DNA from: a virus
Length of the DNA stretch: 26,579 bases
Virus record (IMG/VR): IMGVR_UViG_3300009467_000058
Location: 1 to 26,579 of that record
Direction: 5' to 3' (one strand)
Position numbers and translations under genes: made by a program. This document shows, one piece after another, positions 5,838-13,271 of the stretch. Each line of letters begins with the position of its first letter. Position 1 is the stretch's first letter. Below the pieces are notes generated by a model. It saw only the letters and a list, made by a program, of their open reading frames with translations, was not told the origin of the DNA and did not search any database.

Positions 5838-6656
5838 TTAGGCCAATTGAATGATTTCATCCCCTTTTGATTTAACTAATAAATATCTTTTCTTCTGAAA
5901 TGATTTAGTGACACCATTAAAAAAAGCCCATACATTATTTTGTTTCACTCCTAACTTATCTGCAAATGATATTAAAGAGTGTCTTTCAACTGTATTTGTG
6001 TGGGTATCCAGGATTTCTTTATATGTATGTTGGTGTTGTCTGTTGGATTCTAATATGTATCTATTATATAATTTAAGACGATGTCCATTGAAGAGTCCTT
6101 CTGCTGTTTTTACGTTGCAACCTATATTTTTAACCATATCATTTTTAGACCAAGAGTGAATTTTTAGAGTCTTTAGATCTAATATATTTATAGGAACATC
6201 TCTGTAAAATAATTGTTTGTTGTATTTAGGCTTATATTTTACTATGTATTTCTTTTCATACTCATCAAGCAGCTCCTCAGAGCTGATTGCTACATAATAA
6301 GCAGAGTCAAAATCTTTATCTTTTATGTGGGAATTTATTCTCCCTAAGATTCCATTATTACTTTTACCTACATATACTAAATTATCATCATTTACAAGGA
6401 AGTATATAAAACAATTTCTGTTTCTTCTGGTCTCTTCTATTACAGCCTCTATAGTAACTTGTTTATACGAATCTGTGCTAAAGTTGGGTCTGTGAACATC
6501 CTTAATGGCTTTGGCCATTTCGGATGTTATACCGCTTCTTATAATATTTCTTCTTTTGTTATTATTATTTATACATTTCTTACAGTTGCCTTTGATGTAC
6601 CTCTCTGTAACTTCGTCACAGTTCTTACAATACTTGTCTGGATATTTTGATTTCAT
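5838..6656 (-). CDS. Free-standing GIY-YIG homing endonuclease with zinc finger, 272 aa
   Basis: Only clear minus-strand gene of the window. Residues 10-28 carry C10-x2-C13-x11-C25-x2-C28, a likely zinc finger. The GIY-YIG nuclease follows: FIYFL at 83-87 replaces GIY, YVG at 95-97 is YIG, with R106, H110, E134 and N146 as expected catalytic-site residues. The C-terminal half has two similar DNA-binding segments (about 155-205 and 215-267), both with the pattern of a short strand, a helix-turn-helix and a final basic strand, as in NUMOD-type repeats. Such enzymes nick or cut a target and copy themselves into homologous phage DNA. It sits between the moron cassette and the tail module and has its own promoter. 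I saw no intron core around it. Confidence 0.88.
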   Translation of the reverse strand: MKSKYPDKYCKNCDEVTERYIKGNCKKCINNNNKRRNIIRSGITSEMAKAIKDVHRPNFSTDSYKQVTIEAVIEETRRNRNCFIYFLVNDDNLVYVGKSNNGILGRINSHIKDKDFDSAYYVAISSEELLDEYEKKYIVKYKPKYNKQLFYRDVPINILDLKTLKIHSWSKNDMVKNIGCNVKTAEGLFNGHRLKLYNRYILESNRQHQHTYKEILDTHTNTVERHSLISFADKLGVKQNNVWAFFNGVTKSFQKKRYLLVKSKGDEIIQLA

Positions 6657-6672
6657 ATTTCTGATATATACT

Positions 6673-6704
6673 CAAAGATAATACAAATTACGCAAATAGT
6701 CAAA
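6673..6704 (-). promoter_or_regulatory. Bacteroidota-type promoter of the homing endonuclease
   Basis: Read on the minus strand: -33 TTTG (6704-6701), a 20-base gap, then -7 TATCTTTG (6680-6673), an exact TAnnTTTG. The endonuclease ATG follows 16 bases after the -7 element. This lets the gene be expressed by the host polymerase, independent of neighbouring phage operons. Confidence 0.75.
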
Positions 6705-6715
6705 TATCTTTTCGT

Positions 6716-6808
6716 TTAAAATGACTTAGGCCTGCTCAGAAATATTTCTGATATTGATTTAGGCATCGCTCCTAAGAGCGTGCCAAGTATTACACCCCCT
6801 ACAGACAT
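6716..6808 (-). CDS. Possible 30-aa membrane-type ORF or gene remnant
   Basis: Minus-strand ORF with a Gly/Leu-rich hydrophobic stretch (SVGGVILGTLLGAM) and a polar end (PKSISEIFLSRPKSF). The same frame, before a TAG stop, reads a plausible protein tail (PVSFKLTEQTASPVI), so this could be the wreck of a longer gene. It ends just upstream of the endonuclease promoter. Very short and unsupported by neighbours; listed only because it may explain the GC-richer patch. Confidence 0.2.
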   Translation of the reverse strand: MSVGGVILGTLLGAMPKSISEIFLSRPKSF

Positions 6809-7100
6809 TAATGTTGTTATTGCCTAAATAACTGGTGAGGCGGTTTGTTCGGTTAGCTTGAATGATACTGGGGTGCGGTCAAATGTTTGTCAAAGAAGGT
6901 ATCGCAATTGCTAAGCTGCATTTAACTGATCCAAGTGAGGTATAGCCTATGCAAGACATTCACAAGTTTGGGAACTTAAATAGATTTCCTTCTATACTTA
7001 TATAACTACAAAAGTACTATTTTGTTTTAGCAAATAGCCTTACATTTCAATACTAAATATCTATTATTTGCTTACAGACTATAAGTATTTCTTATGATAA

Positions 7101-7129
7101 AACAAAAAGCATAGAAATCAGTTATCATA
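7101..7129 (+). promoter_or_regulatory. Module-start motif, copy 2 (before tail chaperone)
   Basis: AAAACAAAAA (7100-7109), 11 bases, then AGTTATCATA (7120-7129). The spacing is identical to copies at 15582 and 19707. Here the core lies 15 bases before the ATG rather than touching it. Confidence 0.5.
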
Positions 7130-7144
7130 CTATATAAGTTTTAT

Positions 7145-7861
7145 ATGGCATTAATAGAATTAGAAGTAAGCGTACCACAAGACTTAAGTGCGATTAAGTT
7201 GCACCAGTATCAGAAGTATTTATCTGTTGCTAAAGGAGTAGATGAAGGAGACAAGAGTAATGAGTTCTTGAATCTTAAAGCACTTGAGATATTCTGTGGT
7301 TTGTCACTAAAGGATAGTTACAACTTACCTGTCTCTATGTTTGAGTCAGTTCTTAAACAAGTAAGTGCTTGCTTTGAGGAAAAGACAGATTTAGTTAATA
7401 GATTTACTATGACTGGTTCTGATGGTGTGACTGTAGAGTTCGGTTTTATACCGAACTTAGATAAGATGTCTTTTGGTGAGTATATTGACTTAGAGTCTTA
7501 CATTACTGATTGGGATAATATGCACAAGGCTATGGCTGTTATGTACAGACCTATAGTTGCTGGCAAGAAACATCTGTATGAGATAGAGCCATATGAAGGA
7601 ACAGAGCGATGGGCTGATGTAATGAAGGATGCACCAGTAAATGTAGCAATGGGAGCTTTGGTTTTTTTTTATCGTTTAGGGAGCAAATTGTCAAGATATA
7701 CGATGAACTCTTTACTGGTGGAGGAGGAGAAGAAGGGGAATACAGCCTTGAAAGAGGTTTTGGCAGAAAATGGGGTTGGTATCAGTCAATATATGGACTT
7801 GCTGGAGGCGATGTCCACAAACTTGATTCAGTTACCAAAATTTCATTACACACCTGCTTAA
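7145..7861 (+). CDS. Tail assembly chaperone, zero-frame product (gpG-like), 238 aa
   Basis: First gene of the tail module. The pattern FIPNLDKMSFGEYIDLESYI, then DWDNMHKAMAVMYRPI is one I recognise from tail assembly chaperones of Bacteroidota phages. In lambda-type phages the chaperone pair (gpG and gpGT) holds the tape measure until tube protein assembles on it. Residue 173-176 is coded by GTT TTT TTT TAT, part of a nine-T run, and the -1 frame stays open from there to 7938 with convincing protein sequence, so this gene makes both a short and an extended form. Its 3' end meets the following reading frame in a TAATG overlap. Preceded by the module-start motif. Confidence 0.8.
   Translation: MALIELEVSVPQDLSAIKLHQYQKYLSVAKGVDEGDKSNEFLNLKALEIFCGLSLKDSYNLPVSMFESVLKQVSACFEEKTDLVNRFTMTGSDGVTVEFGFIPNLDKMSFGEYIDLESYITDWDNMHKAMAVMYRPIVAGKKHLYEIEPYEGTERWADVMKDAPVNVAMGALVFFYRLGSKLSRYTMNSLLVEEEKKGNTALKEVLAENGVGISQYMDLLEAMSTNLIQLPKFHYTPA
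7662..7670 (+). promoter_or_regulatory. Programmed -1 ribosomal frameshift site
   Basis: Nine consecutive T. The slippery heptamer is T TTT TTT at 7663-7669 in the zero frame; both tRNA-Phe can re-pair after moving back one base. Zero frame continues TAT CGT; the -1 frame continues TTA TCG TTT AGG. Both frames remain open for at least 190 bases downstream. Confidence 0.8.
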
Positions 7862-7938
7862 TGTGGCTTAGTTTTGAGAAAGAGAAGAATGAGTTAGAAG
7901 CAAAGATGATAAAACAATCATATAATAAAAATACATAA
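7669..7938 (+). CDS. Tail assembly chaperone, -1 frame extension (gpT-like part of the GT fusion), 89 aa
   Basis: This frame has no early start and is read by a -1 slip. It gives LSFREQIVKIYDELF, a Gly/Glu linker, then GRKWGWYQSIYGLAGGD and HTCLMWLSFEKEKNELEAKM. The R-K-W-G-W-Y-x-S-I-Y and C-L-M-W-L-S-x-E-K blocks are the ones I know from extended chaperones of flavobacterial phages. The full fusion from 7145 would be 264 aa. The ATG at 7861 could also start a 25-aa peptide, but the conserved sequence before it favours the fusion. Its stop makes a TAATG overlap with the next gene. Confidence 0.78.
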   Translation, partial: LSFREQIVKIYDELFTGGGGEEGEYSLERGFGRKWGWYQSIYGLAGGDVHKLDSVTKISLHTCLMWLSFEKEKNELEAKMIKQSYNKNT

Positions 7939-8396
7939 TGACACAAGTATATGACATAGTAGATAAATTAAAGGATCGTCTAAGGACGAATCCTAATGTA
8001 TTTACTGTTACCTATGGAGATATTAGTGAAGTAGACCTCAACAAGACTACTATATTTCCTTTAAGTCACTTAAATATTACAGATGTGACCTTTGATGGGC
8101 CAGTAATGAATTTTACTATTCAATTACTTGCTTTAGATATTGTAGATTATAATAAAGATGCTCCTACTAAGGATGTGATTAATGGTAATGATAACTTACA
8201 AGATGTTTATAATAGTCAGCTGCAAGTGGTGAATGATGTAATTGAGCAGCTTAGAAGGGGTGATATGTTTTCTGATAGGCTTCAGTTGCTTGAGGCACCT
8301 TCAGCCACTCCATTCAAAGACAGATTTGAGAATGAATTAGCTGGGTGGGGAGTGAATATTATTGTTAGTATGCCTAATGAAATAAGTATCTGCTAA
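7938..8396 (+). CDS. Tail terminator/completion-type protein, 152 aa
   Basis: Coupled by TAATG to both neighbours. The N-terminus (YDIVDKLKDRLRTNPNVFTVTYGD), the strand MNFTIQLLALDIVDYNKD, the helix LQDVYNSQLQVVNDVIEQLR and the closing FKDRFENELAGWGVNIIVSM fit a small alpha/beta protein that I know only as a conserved hypothetical in Bacteroidota phages. The alternation of strand, helix and strand resembles gpU-like tail terminators, which cap the finished tube. Position among tail genes supports this, but the call is inference. Confidence 0.55.
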   Translation: MTQVYDIVDKLKDRLRTNPNVFTVTYGDISEVDLNKTTIFPLSHLNITDVTFDGPVMNFTIQLLALDIVDYNKDAPTKDVINGNDNLQDVYNSQLQVVNDVIEQLRRGDMFSDRLQLLEAPSATPFKDRFENELAGWGVNIIVSMPNEISIC

Positions 8397-8893
8397 TGAT
8401 ATATAATGAAATCAACCTTAAAAGGGAGCTTGTCAGTTATGGTAGGATGCTTGTTGAGAAATACAAAGCTCAGTTAAGGATTGATGGAACTTATGCTACT
8501 GGTGATACAGCCAATAGTTTAGATTACAGAATAACAAATAACGAATTAGTCATATTAGGAGATATGGCTATGAAGTATGTAGATCAAGGTAGAGAAGGTG
8601 GAGGACAACCTCCAATACCTGAAATACTTAAATGGGCAAGAGCAAAGGGTATTAGACCAAGAGATGGTGGAGGTAGATTTATAGAAGTCAATGATAGGAC
8701 TATGTTTAGGATGGCTGCAAATATATCTAAAGCCATATCTTATAATGGAACTATAAAAAGGTTTGGTGGTAAAGGTTCAGATATAATAGACTTTGTATAT
8801 CAAAGAAATAAAAGCGATATTATTGAAGGCATCTTCTTAGCTTACTCAGATGATGTTGACAATATGATTGAAGAAATAATAAAAGTTAAGTAA
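8396..8893 (+). CDS. HK97 gp10-like head-tail/tail completion protein, 165 aa
   Basis: TAATG coupling on both sides. The segment KYVDQGREGGGQPPIPEILKW followed by ARAKGIRPRD, and a later helix (FRMAANISKAISYNGT), match the HK97 gp10 family pattern: a loop with G-x-P-P, helix with W, and I..K...GT. Known members join the tail to the head or complete the tail. The N-terminal helix (LKRELVSYGRMLVEKYKAQL) is also usual. Full length for the family. I am fairly sure of the family and less of the exact position in the virion. Confidence 0.65.
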   Translation: MIYNEINLKRELVSYGRMLVEKYKAQLRIDGTYATGDTANSLDYRITNNELVILGDMAMKYVDQGREGGGQPPIPEILKWARAKGIRPRDGGGRFIEVNDRTMFRMAANISKAISYNGTIKRFGGKGSDIIDFVYQRNKSDIIEGIFLAYSDDVDNMIEEIIKVK

Positions 8894-9810
8894 TGGCAAT
8901 TAAAAGAATACACGCAAGGAGTCCTTATTATATAACATCAAAAGATGCACCTGTACCATCACCTGTTTTACCAATAGAGTACCTTGGTGCTGAATGTGGT
9001 GATATAGCTATATCTGATGGATTTATAGGAAAGAAAATATATACTCTTGTAATGACAGGTGATACAGGTGATATTGTTATAGACTACTCAGGTGGTAATA
9101 TACCTGTTAAAATAACTTTAGCTTACGATGGTGCTTCAACAACTACAGGTTATGTAGGTTTAGATGCTTATGATGATAAGCTAATTGAAGCAGGTGTTGA
9201 CCCTTCAGATATAAACACAGGCTCAACATCAACAAAATCAGGTAGCTTAACATTGGCAAAATCAACTACAAACCCTTTGACAGCTACAATAACTATTCAG
9301 AGTCCACTTGTCAATGATACACTTAGTTTAGGATTTAACTGCCCTGAAGAAGCTCCCTCTTCTGCACCTACTTGCCCTGATAGAGCATTGGTGTTCCAAG
9401 TTTGTAATGAAAATTCAGCAAAAGATGATAACTTTAATATATACTTAAACAACAACTTTATTGGTTATTTAGATTTAAGCCAAAACGCTCAAGTTGGTGG
9501 TATATTTATTGCTACAACAAACGAAAATGCTAATGTAGTTTCAGGAGATTTTGCTTGCCCTCTTGCTTTAATGGCAACAAATAGATTTGACCCTTCCTTC
9601 CTTGTTTATGGAACTAATATTTTAGAGATGAGAAATGCTCAGAATAATGGAAATGGTAACTTAGGAACAATAAGCGTTAGAAATTATATAGTTGATGGAG
9701 ATGATTTAAGCTCTCCTTGTGTTGTGGCTGATATGGCTTTTGGATATTTCAATTCAGGAGGAAGCACTACATTATCTTTTGAATACACAGCTTGTTGTCC
9801 TGAAGATTAG
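8893..9810 (+). CDS. Structural tail protein with beta-rich repeats, 305 aa
   Basis: TAATG overlap with the previous gene. MAIKRIHARSPYYI at the start is an opening I have seen in flavobacterial phage tail clusters. The rest is rich in Thr, Ser, Gly and Asn with alternating strands; it holds pairs of cysteines (NCPEEAPSSAPTCP; and ACCPE at the end) that may form disulfides or a metal site. A middle segment (FNIYLNNNFIGYLDLS) looks like a carbohydrate-binding or jelly-roll strand pair. The inferred role is baseplate, tail tip or tail decoration. No enzymatic motif. No family name can be given. Confidence 0.55.
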   Translation: MAIKRIHARSPYYITSKDAPVPSPVLPIEYLGAECGDIAISDGFIGKKIYTLVMTGDTGDIVIDYSGGNIPVKITLAYDGASTTTGYVGLDAYDDKLIEAGVDPSDINTGSTSTKSGSLTLAKSTTNPLTATITIQSPLVNDTLSLGFNCPEEAPSSAPTCPDRALVFQVCNENSAKDDNFNIYLNNNFIGYLDLSQNAQVGGIFIATTNENANVVSGDFACPLALMATNRFDPSFLVYGTNILEMRNAQNNGNGNLGTISVRNYIVDGDDLSSPCVVADMAFGYFNSGGSTTLSFEYTACCPED

Positions 9811-9831
9811 ATTTAATATAAAAAAACAATA

Positions 9832-11031
9832 ATGGCAAATATAGTAAACGCAACATTAAATCTTTGGATATATACAGGGGACTTTGGAAACAGAGATGAA
9901 ACAAACCCTGATTATATAATATATAAAGAAAAGAAAGTATCTGAGGATATAATTATATTTGAGATAGGTGAGCTTGTAAGGGATTATACAGAGGTGTTAT
10001 TTGCAGGAAATTATACTGATATTCAGCAATCTGCTTGGGTTGAATGGAAGATGATTAGAACCTATGATGATACTACTGTGGATGAAACATTAGTTGGTTC
10101 TGCAATAGCATTTAATGGATATGGTTACTTTGAAGATGGTATTAACCCTCAATTAAGTAATGATGTACTTATAAGCAACACTAACATATTTCATAAATGC
10201 CCAACATCAATATCTTCTGCATCAGTAACTGCTGATAGTACACTTTACAGAGCAGATAACACCTTTATAACCGCAGACAATGTTTCTACTTCTTCCGCAG
10301 AAACAGAAGAGTTTGGTTTATACATACCATTACTTACAGGAGAAGAAGGAGCTACGGAAGTAACATACTTGGATGCTGCAGGTTCAATAATAAGTTCAGA
10401 AACAGTAGGTGGAGATAGTTTCACTCCTTTAACTGTAGATAGCATAAATTACACGGCTGATGGAGATTTCTTGACTGCTGATATGACTTATGTTAAAGAT
10501 AGTTCAAGTGAGCTTGCTACAGATGTGGAAGTTCCATTTGGAACAAGAACAATAAGAATATTGCTGGCTGACGGTTCTTATAAAACTTTATATGTTAAAT
10601 GTATAGATTGTTCTAAGTATGAACCATACAAAGTGTCTTTTGTAAATAAGTTTGGTGTTGTTCAAGATTTATGGTTTGACAAGAAGAGAACAGACAATTT
10701 AGAAGTATCTAAAGATTCATATAAGAGAAATATATTAAACATATCAAGCACAGGTGTTGATTATTCTATAAACACAGCTCAAATGATGCCACATAATATA
10801 ATTGGGAACAGAAGGCTCATAATGAATACAGGATTTGTTACTGAAGATCACAATGAGGTTATTCAACAATTAATGCTTACTGAATCAGCTTGGATTCACG
10901 AAGAAGGATTAGTTAAATCTATAGTCCCTAAAACAACATCCTTTACATACAAGACCGTAACTGATGATAAGCTCATAAACTTTACAGTTGAATTTGATTA
11001 TGCTTTTGACACTATAAATAACATAAGATAG
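9832..11031 (+). CDS. Tail/baseplate structural protein, 399 aa
   Basis: Begins 21 bases after the previous gene and abuts the next. Opening MANIVNATLNLWIYTGDFGN is beta-rich. FEIGELVRDYTEVLF and YVKCIDCSKYEPYKVSFVNK (with C-x2-C) are the most distinctive blocks; the section after it (LWFDKKRTDNLEVSKDSYKR) is followed by ESAWIHEEGLVKSIVPKT, a pattern I associate with conserved tail proteins of Bacteroidota phages. The inferred role is in the distal tail. No enzyme motif, no signal peptide. Family not named. Confidence 0.6.
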   Translation: MANIVNATLNLWIYTGDFGNRDETNPDYIIYKEKKVSEDIIIFEIGELVRDYTEVLFAGNYTDIQQSAWVEWKMIRTYDDTTVDETLVGSAIAFNGYGYFEDGINPQLSNDVLISNTNIFHKCPTSISSASVTADSTLYRADNTFITADNVSTSSAETEEFGLYIPLLTGEEGATEVTYLDAAGSIISSETVGGDSFTPLTVDSINYTADGDFLTADMTYVKDSSSELATDVEVPFGTRTIRILLADGSYKTLYVKCIDCSKYEPYKVSFVNKFGVVQDLWFDKKRTDNLEVSKDSYKRNILNISSTGVDYSINTAQMMPHNIIGNRRLIMNTGFVTEDHNEVIQQLMLTESAWIHEEGLVKSIVPKTTSFTYKTVTDDKLINFTVEFDYAFDTINNIR

Positions 11032-13122
11032 ATGCAAACAATACAACTCTACATAGATGGTCAGAGAGTAGAAATGTTTGATGACGAAAGTATTCAACTT
11101 ACATCATCTATACAAGATGTTAAAGATATTTCTAAAATATTTACAGACTATTCTCAAACATTTAATGTTCCTGCATCAAAGACCAATAATAAAATATTTA
11201 AACACTATTATGATAATGCTATACAAAATGGATATGACGCAAGATTTAGGAGTGAAGCAATTATTGAAATAAATCATTCTCCTTTTAGAAAGGGAACTAT
11301 TAGACTCAATAGGGTTAAAATGAAGAATAACAAAGCCTACTCTTATGAGTTGACTTTCTTTGGCTCTATAGTATCTCTTTCAAGAATATTAGGGGACGAT
11401 AAACTTAAAAATTTAGACTTATCTGACTATAATCACGAATGGACATATGATAATGTCTTACAAGGCTTGCAAACAGGCTTAGAATTTAATGGAGATTCAG
11501 CTGCTGTTATATATCCGCTTATTAGCCCACAAAGAAGGTTTATATTTGACTCTGACCCTTTGTATTCGCCAATAGATAATTACGCAAACATAGGAGGTGC
11601 AGGTGTTTATGGAGGAATACTTCCTCAAGACTTAAAGCCAGCTATAAGACTAATAAGAATAATAGAGGCTATAGAAAACAGTTATCCATTAACATTCTCA
11701 AGAGACTTCTTTGGTTCTTCTGTGTTTAATGACTTATATATGTGGATGCATAGAGGCGATGGTCAAATAACATACGCTGAAGGGGAATCTGTTATGAATA
11801 TAGCTGATTGGTCTTTGACAAACACCACTACAGAGTGTGATGTATTTGAAAATAGAATAACATTCTTTGATGATTATTTTTCTTGTGTTACTACAAATTC
11901 AAACATTGATGACAGCATACATATTCTTGCTGATTTAACAATAACACCAGATAATTTAAGTGCTGAGTATAGTTATAAGATAATAGACTTAGTATCTGAC
12001 ACCGTATTAAAAGAAGTTACAAATGTTTCTGGAGTATCTGAGCAAGGCATAGGTATGCTTCCAGCTGAAGGAGAGCCAAGTAGAGAATACGAAATACAAG
12101 TTCAAATATCTACGGATTCAGCAAGTGGATTTTTACTTTATGATGCTGAATGGTATATAAGAACAATATTCATACAACCTGACGACAGGGCAAGATGCTT
12201 TAATGGACAAACATATCAGTCAGTTGCACAAAATATGATTGGAGAGGTTTTGTTAGAAAATCAAACACCTGATATTAAAGTAATTGATTTACTCACAGGA
12301 TTATTTAAAATGTTTAATTTAACCTCTTATGTTGATGACTCAAACACTATCGTAGTAGATACTTTAGACAATTACTACGGAACTTTTGATTCTTCTGTTA
12401 AACACGATATATCAAAGTATGTTAAAGTAGATGAATCTACAATTGAAAGAGTTCCTCTTTATGGAAATATAGAATTTGACTTTGTTAACCCAGTTACTTT
12501 TCTTGCTGCTGAGTTTGAAGAAAGAAATGGACAGAGGTTTGGTTACGAAGAATTCAATGTTATTATAAATGGAGAATATATTGATGGAGGTAATTACAAA
12601 ATAAAACTGCCATTTGAAAAAGTAATATATGAAAGGCTTACTGATTCTTTTGATGGATCAGAAACACCTGCTTGTTATGGATATTTTGTTAGTGACAATG
12701 AAGAAAAGATAAAAGGTAGTACACTATTATTCTTTAATGTTAATGAAGATGTTCCAGATGAAAATATGTACTTCAGAAGTGCTGATGGAATTACAAATTC
12801 CAGTTTAGCTACATATAACAGACCAAGTAATGTTTTATCTGATGAATCCCAAACATTGAACTTTGATACTGAGAATGATGAATTTAATTTACTATTTAAC
12901 GAGGAGTCTTTATTTAAGAATTACTATAAAAACTATATTGAATCTGTTTTTAATCAATATAATAGAATAACTAAAGTTAATGCTTTATTGCCAATTAAAG
13001 TCTTATCTAAATACAAACTAAACGACAGGTTTATTATAAATGGAAAAAGCTATAAGATAAATTCACTAACATCAAACTTAATGAATGGAAATAGCGATAT
13101 AGAACTAATAGAAGACTTATGA
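11032..13122 (+). CDS. Large tail/baseplate protein, 696 aa
   Basis: ATG follows directly on the previous stop. The N-terminus reads MQTIQLYIDGQRVEMFDDE, then IFTDYSQTFNVPASKTNNKI and FFGSIVSLSRIL, blocks I recognise from conserved tail proteins in Bacteroidota siphophages (DYSxxFxVPAS...N). The size and beta-rich make-up fit a distal-tail or tail-hub component, and tail-associated function is supported by position between tail proteins and the tape measure. A late segment (FNQYNRITKVNALLPIKVLS, then NDRFIINGKSYKINSLTSNL) resembles the receptor-proximal hub part of tail proteins. No catalytic motif is apparent. Confidence 0.62.
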   Translation: MQTIQLYIDGQRVEMFDDESIQLTSSIQDVKDISKIFTDYSQTFNVPASKTNNKIFKHYYDNAIQNGYDARFRSEAIIEINHSPFRKGTIRLNRVKMKNNKAYSYELTFFGSIVSLSRILGDDKLKNLDLSDYNHEWTYDNVLQGLQTGLEFNGDSAAVIYPLISPQRRFIFDSDPLYSPIDNYANIGGAGVYGGILPQDLKPAIRLIRIIEAIENSYPLTFSRDFFGSSVFNDLYMWMHRGDGQITYAEGESVMNIADWSLTNTTTECDVFENRITFFDDYFSCVTTNSNIDDSIHILADLTITPDNLSAEYSYKIIDLVSDTVLKEVTNVSGVSEQGIGMLPAEGEPSREYEIQVQISTDSASGFLLYDAEWYIRTIFIQPDDRARCFNGQTYQSVAQNMIGEVLLENQTPDIKVIDLLTGLFKMFNLTSYVDDSNTIVVDTLDNYYGTFDSSVKHDISKYVKVDESTIERVPLYGNIEFDFVNPVTFLAAEFEERNGQRFGYEEFNVIINGEYIDGGNYKIKLPFEKVIYERLTDSFDGSETPACYGYFVSDNEEKIKGSTLLFFNVNEDVPDENMYFRSADGITNSSLATYNRPSNVLSDESQTLNFDTENDEFNLLFNEESLFKNYYKNYIESVFNQYNRITKVNALLPIKVLSKYKLNDRFIINGKSYKINSLTSNLMNGNSDIELIEDL

Positions 13123-13271
13123 TAAAGAATATAATAGATTTACTAAATACTTCTGACTGGTATGTTGGAGATGAGGATATAGATATTGCAAAAGGGAAAT
13201 ATGAGGCTCCTAAGAGCCTCAAAGAAATGAGAATAAACATAAAACGTAACACATACAATGGCAGAGGTTAA
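13119..13271 (+). CDS. Hypothetical small protein, 50 aa
   Basis: ATGA overlap with the 696-aa gene, and its end overlaps the tape measure start by 14 bases, so it bridges the two genes without a gap. The sequence (MIKNIIDLLNTSDWYVGDED, then IDIAKGKYEAPKSLKEMRIN) is a helix, an acidic turn and a basic end. The double overlap and open length support a real gene. A small tail or chaperone factor is possible; not recognised. Confidence 0.55.
   Translation: MIKNIIDLLNTSDWYVGDEDIDIAKGKYEAPKSLKEMRINIKRNTYNGRG

Larger units (their letters stand above)
6657..7144. other. Noncoding region between homing endonuclease and tail module
   Basis: Holds the endonuclease promoter, a 13-bp direct repeat ATATTTCTGATAT (6655-6667 and 6742-6754), a 16-bp perfect palindrome TCAGAAATATTTCTGA (6736-6751), and a hairpin-forming CGCTC-ctaa-GAGCG near 6770. 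The part 6720-6960 has higher GC than its surroundings, and only short ORFs are open in it. I could not fit it to a tRNA, intron or known RNA. The last 30 bases carry copy 2 of the module-start motif. Confidence 0.5.

Noticed and set aside
6862-6945. 27-aa plus-strand ORF (MILGCGQMFVKEG...)
   Set aside because: No recognisable motif, no coupling to a neighbour, and the frame is closed on both sides. Cannot be told from chance in this patch.
5601-7144. Group I intron or tRNA around the homing endonuclease
   Set aside because: I could not find the paired core elements of a group I intron or a cloverleaf with a T-loop. The flanks do not rejoin a split gene.
7661-7680. Sequencing error in the T run breaking the chaperone gene
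   Set aside because: Both frames remain open and protein-like for 190 bases, as in known chaperone frameshifts. An error is still possible but is not needed.
11680-11692. Sixth copy of the module-start motif (ACAGTTATCC)
   Set aside because: It lies inside a coding gene, lacks the ATA end and the A-rich block at the right spacing. Probably chance.
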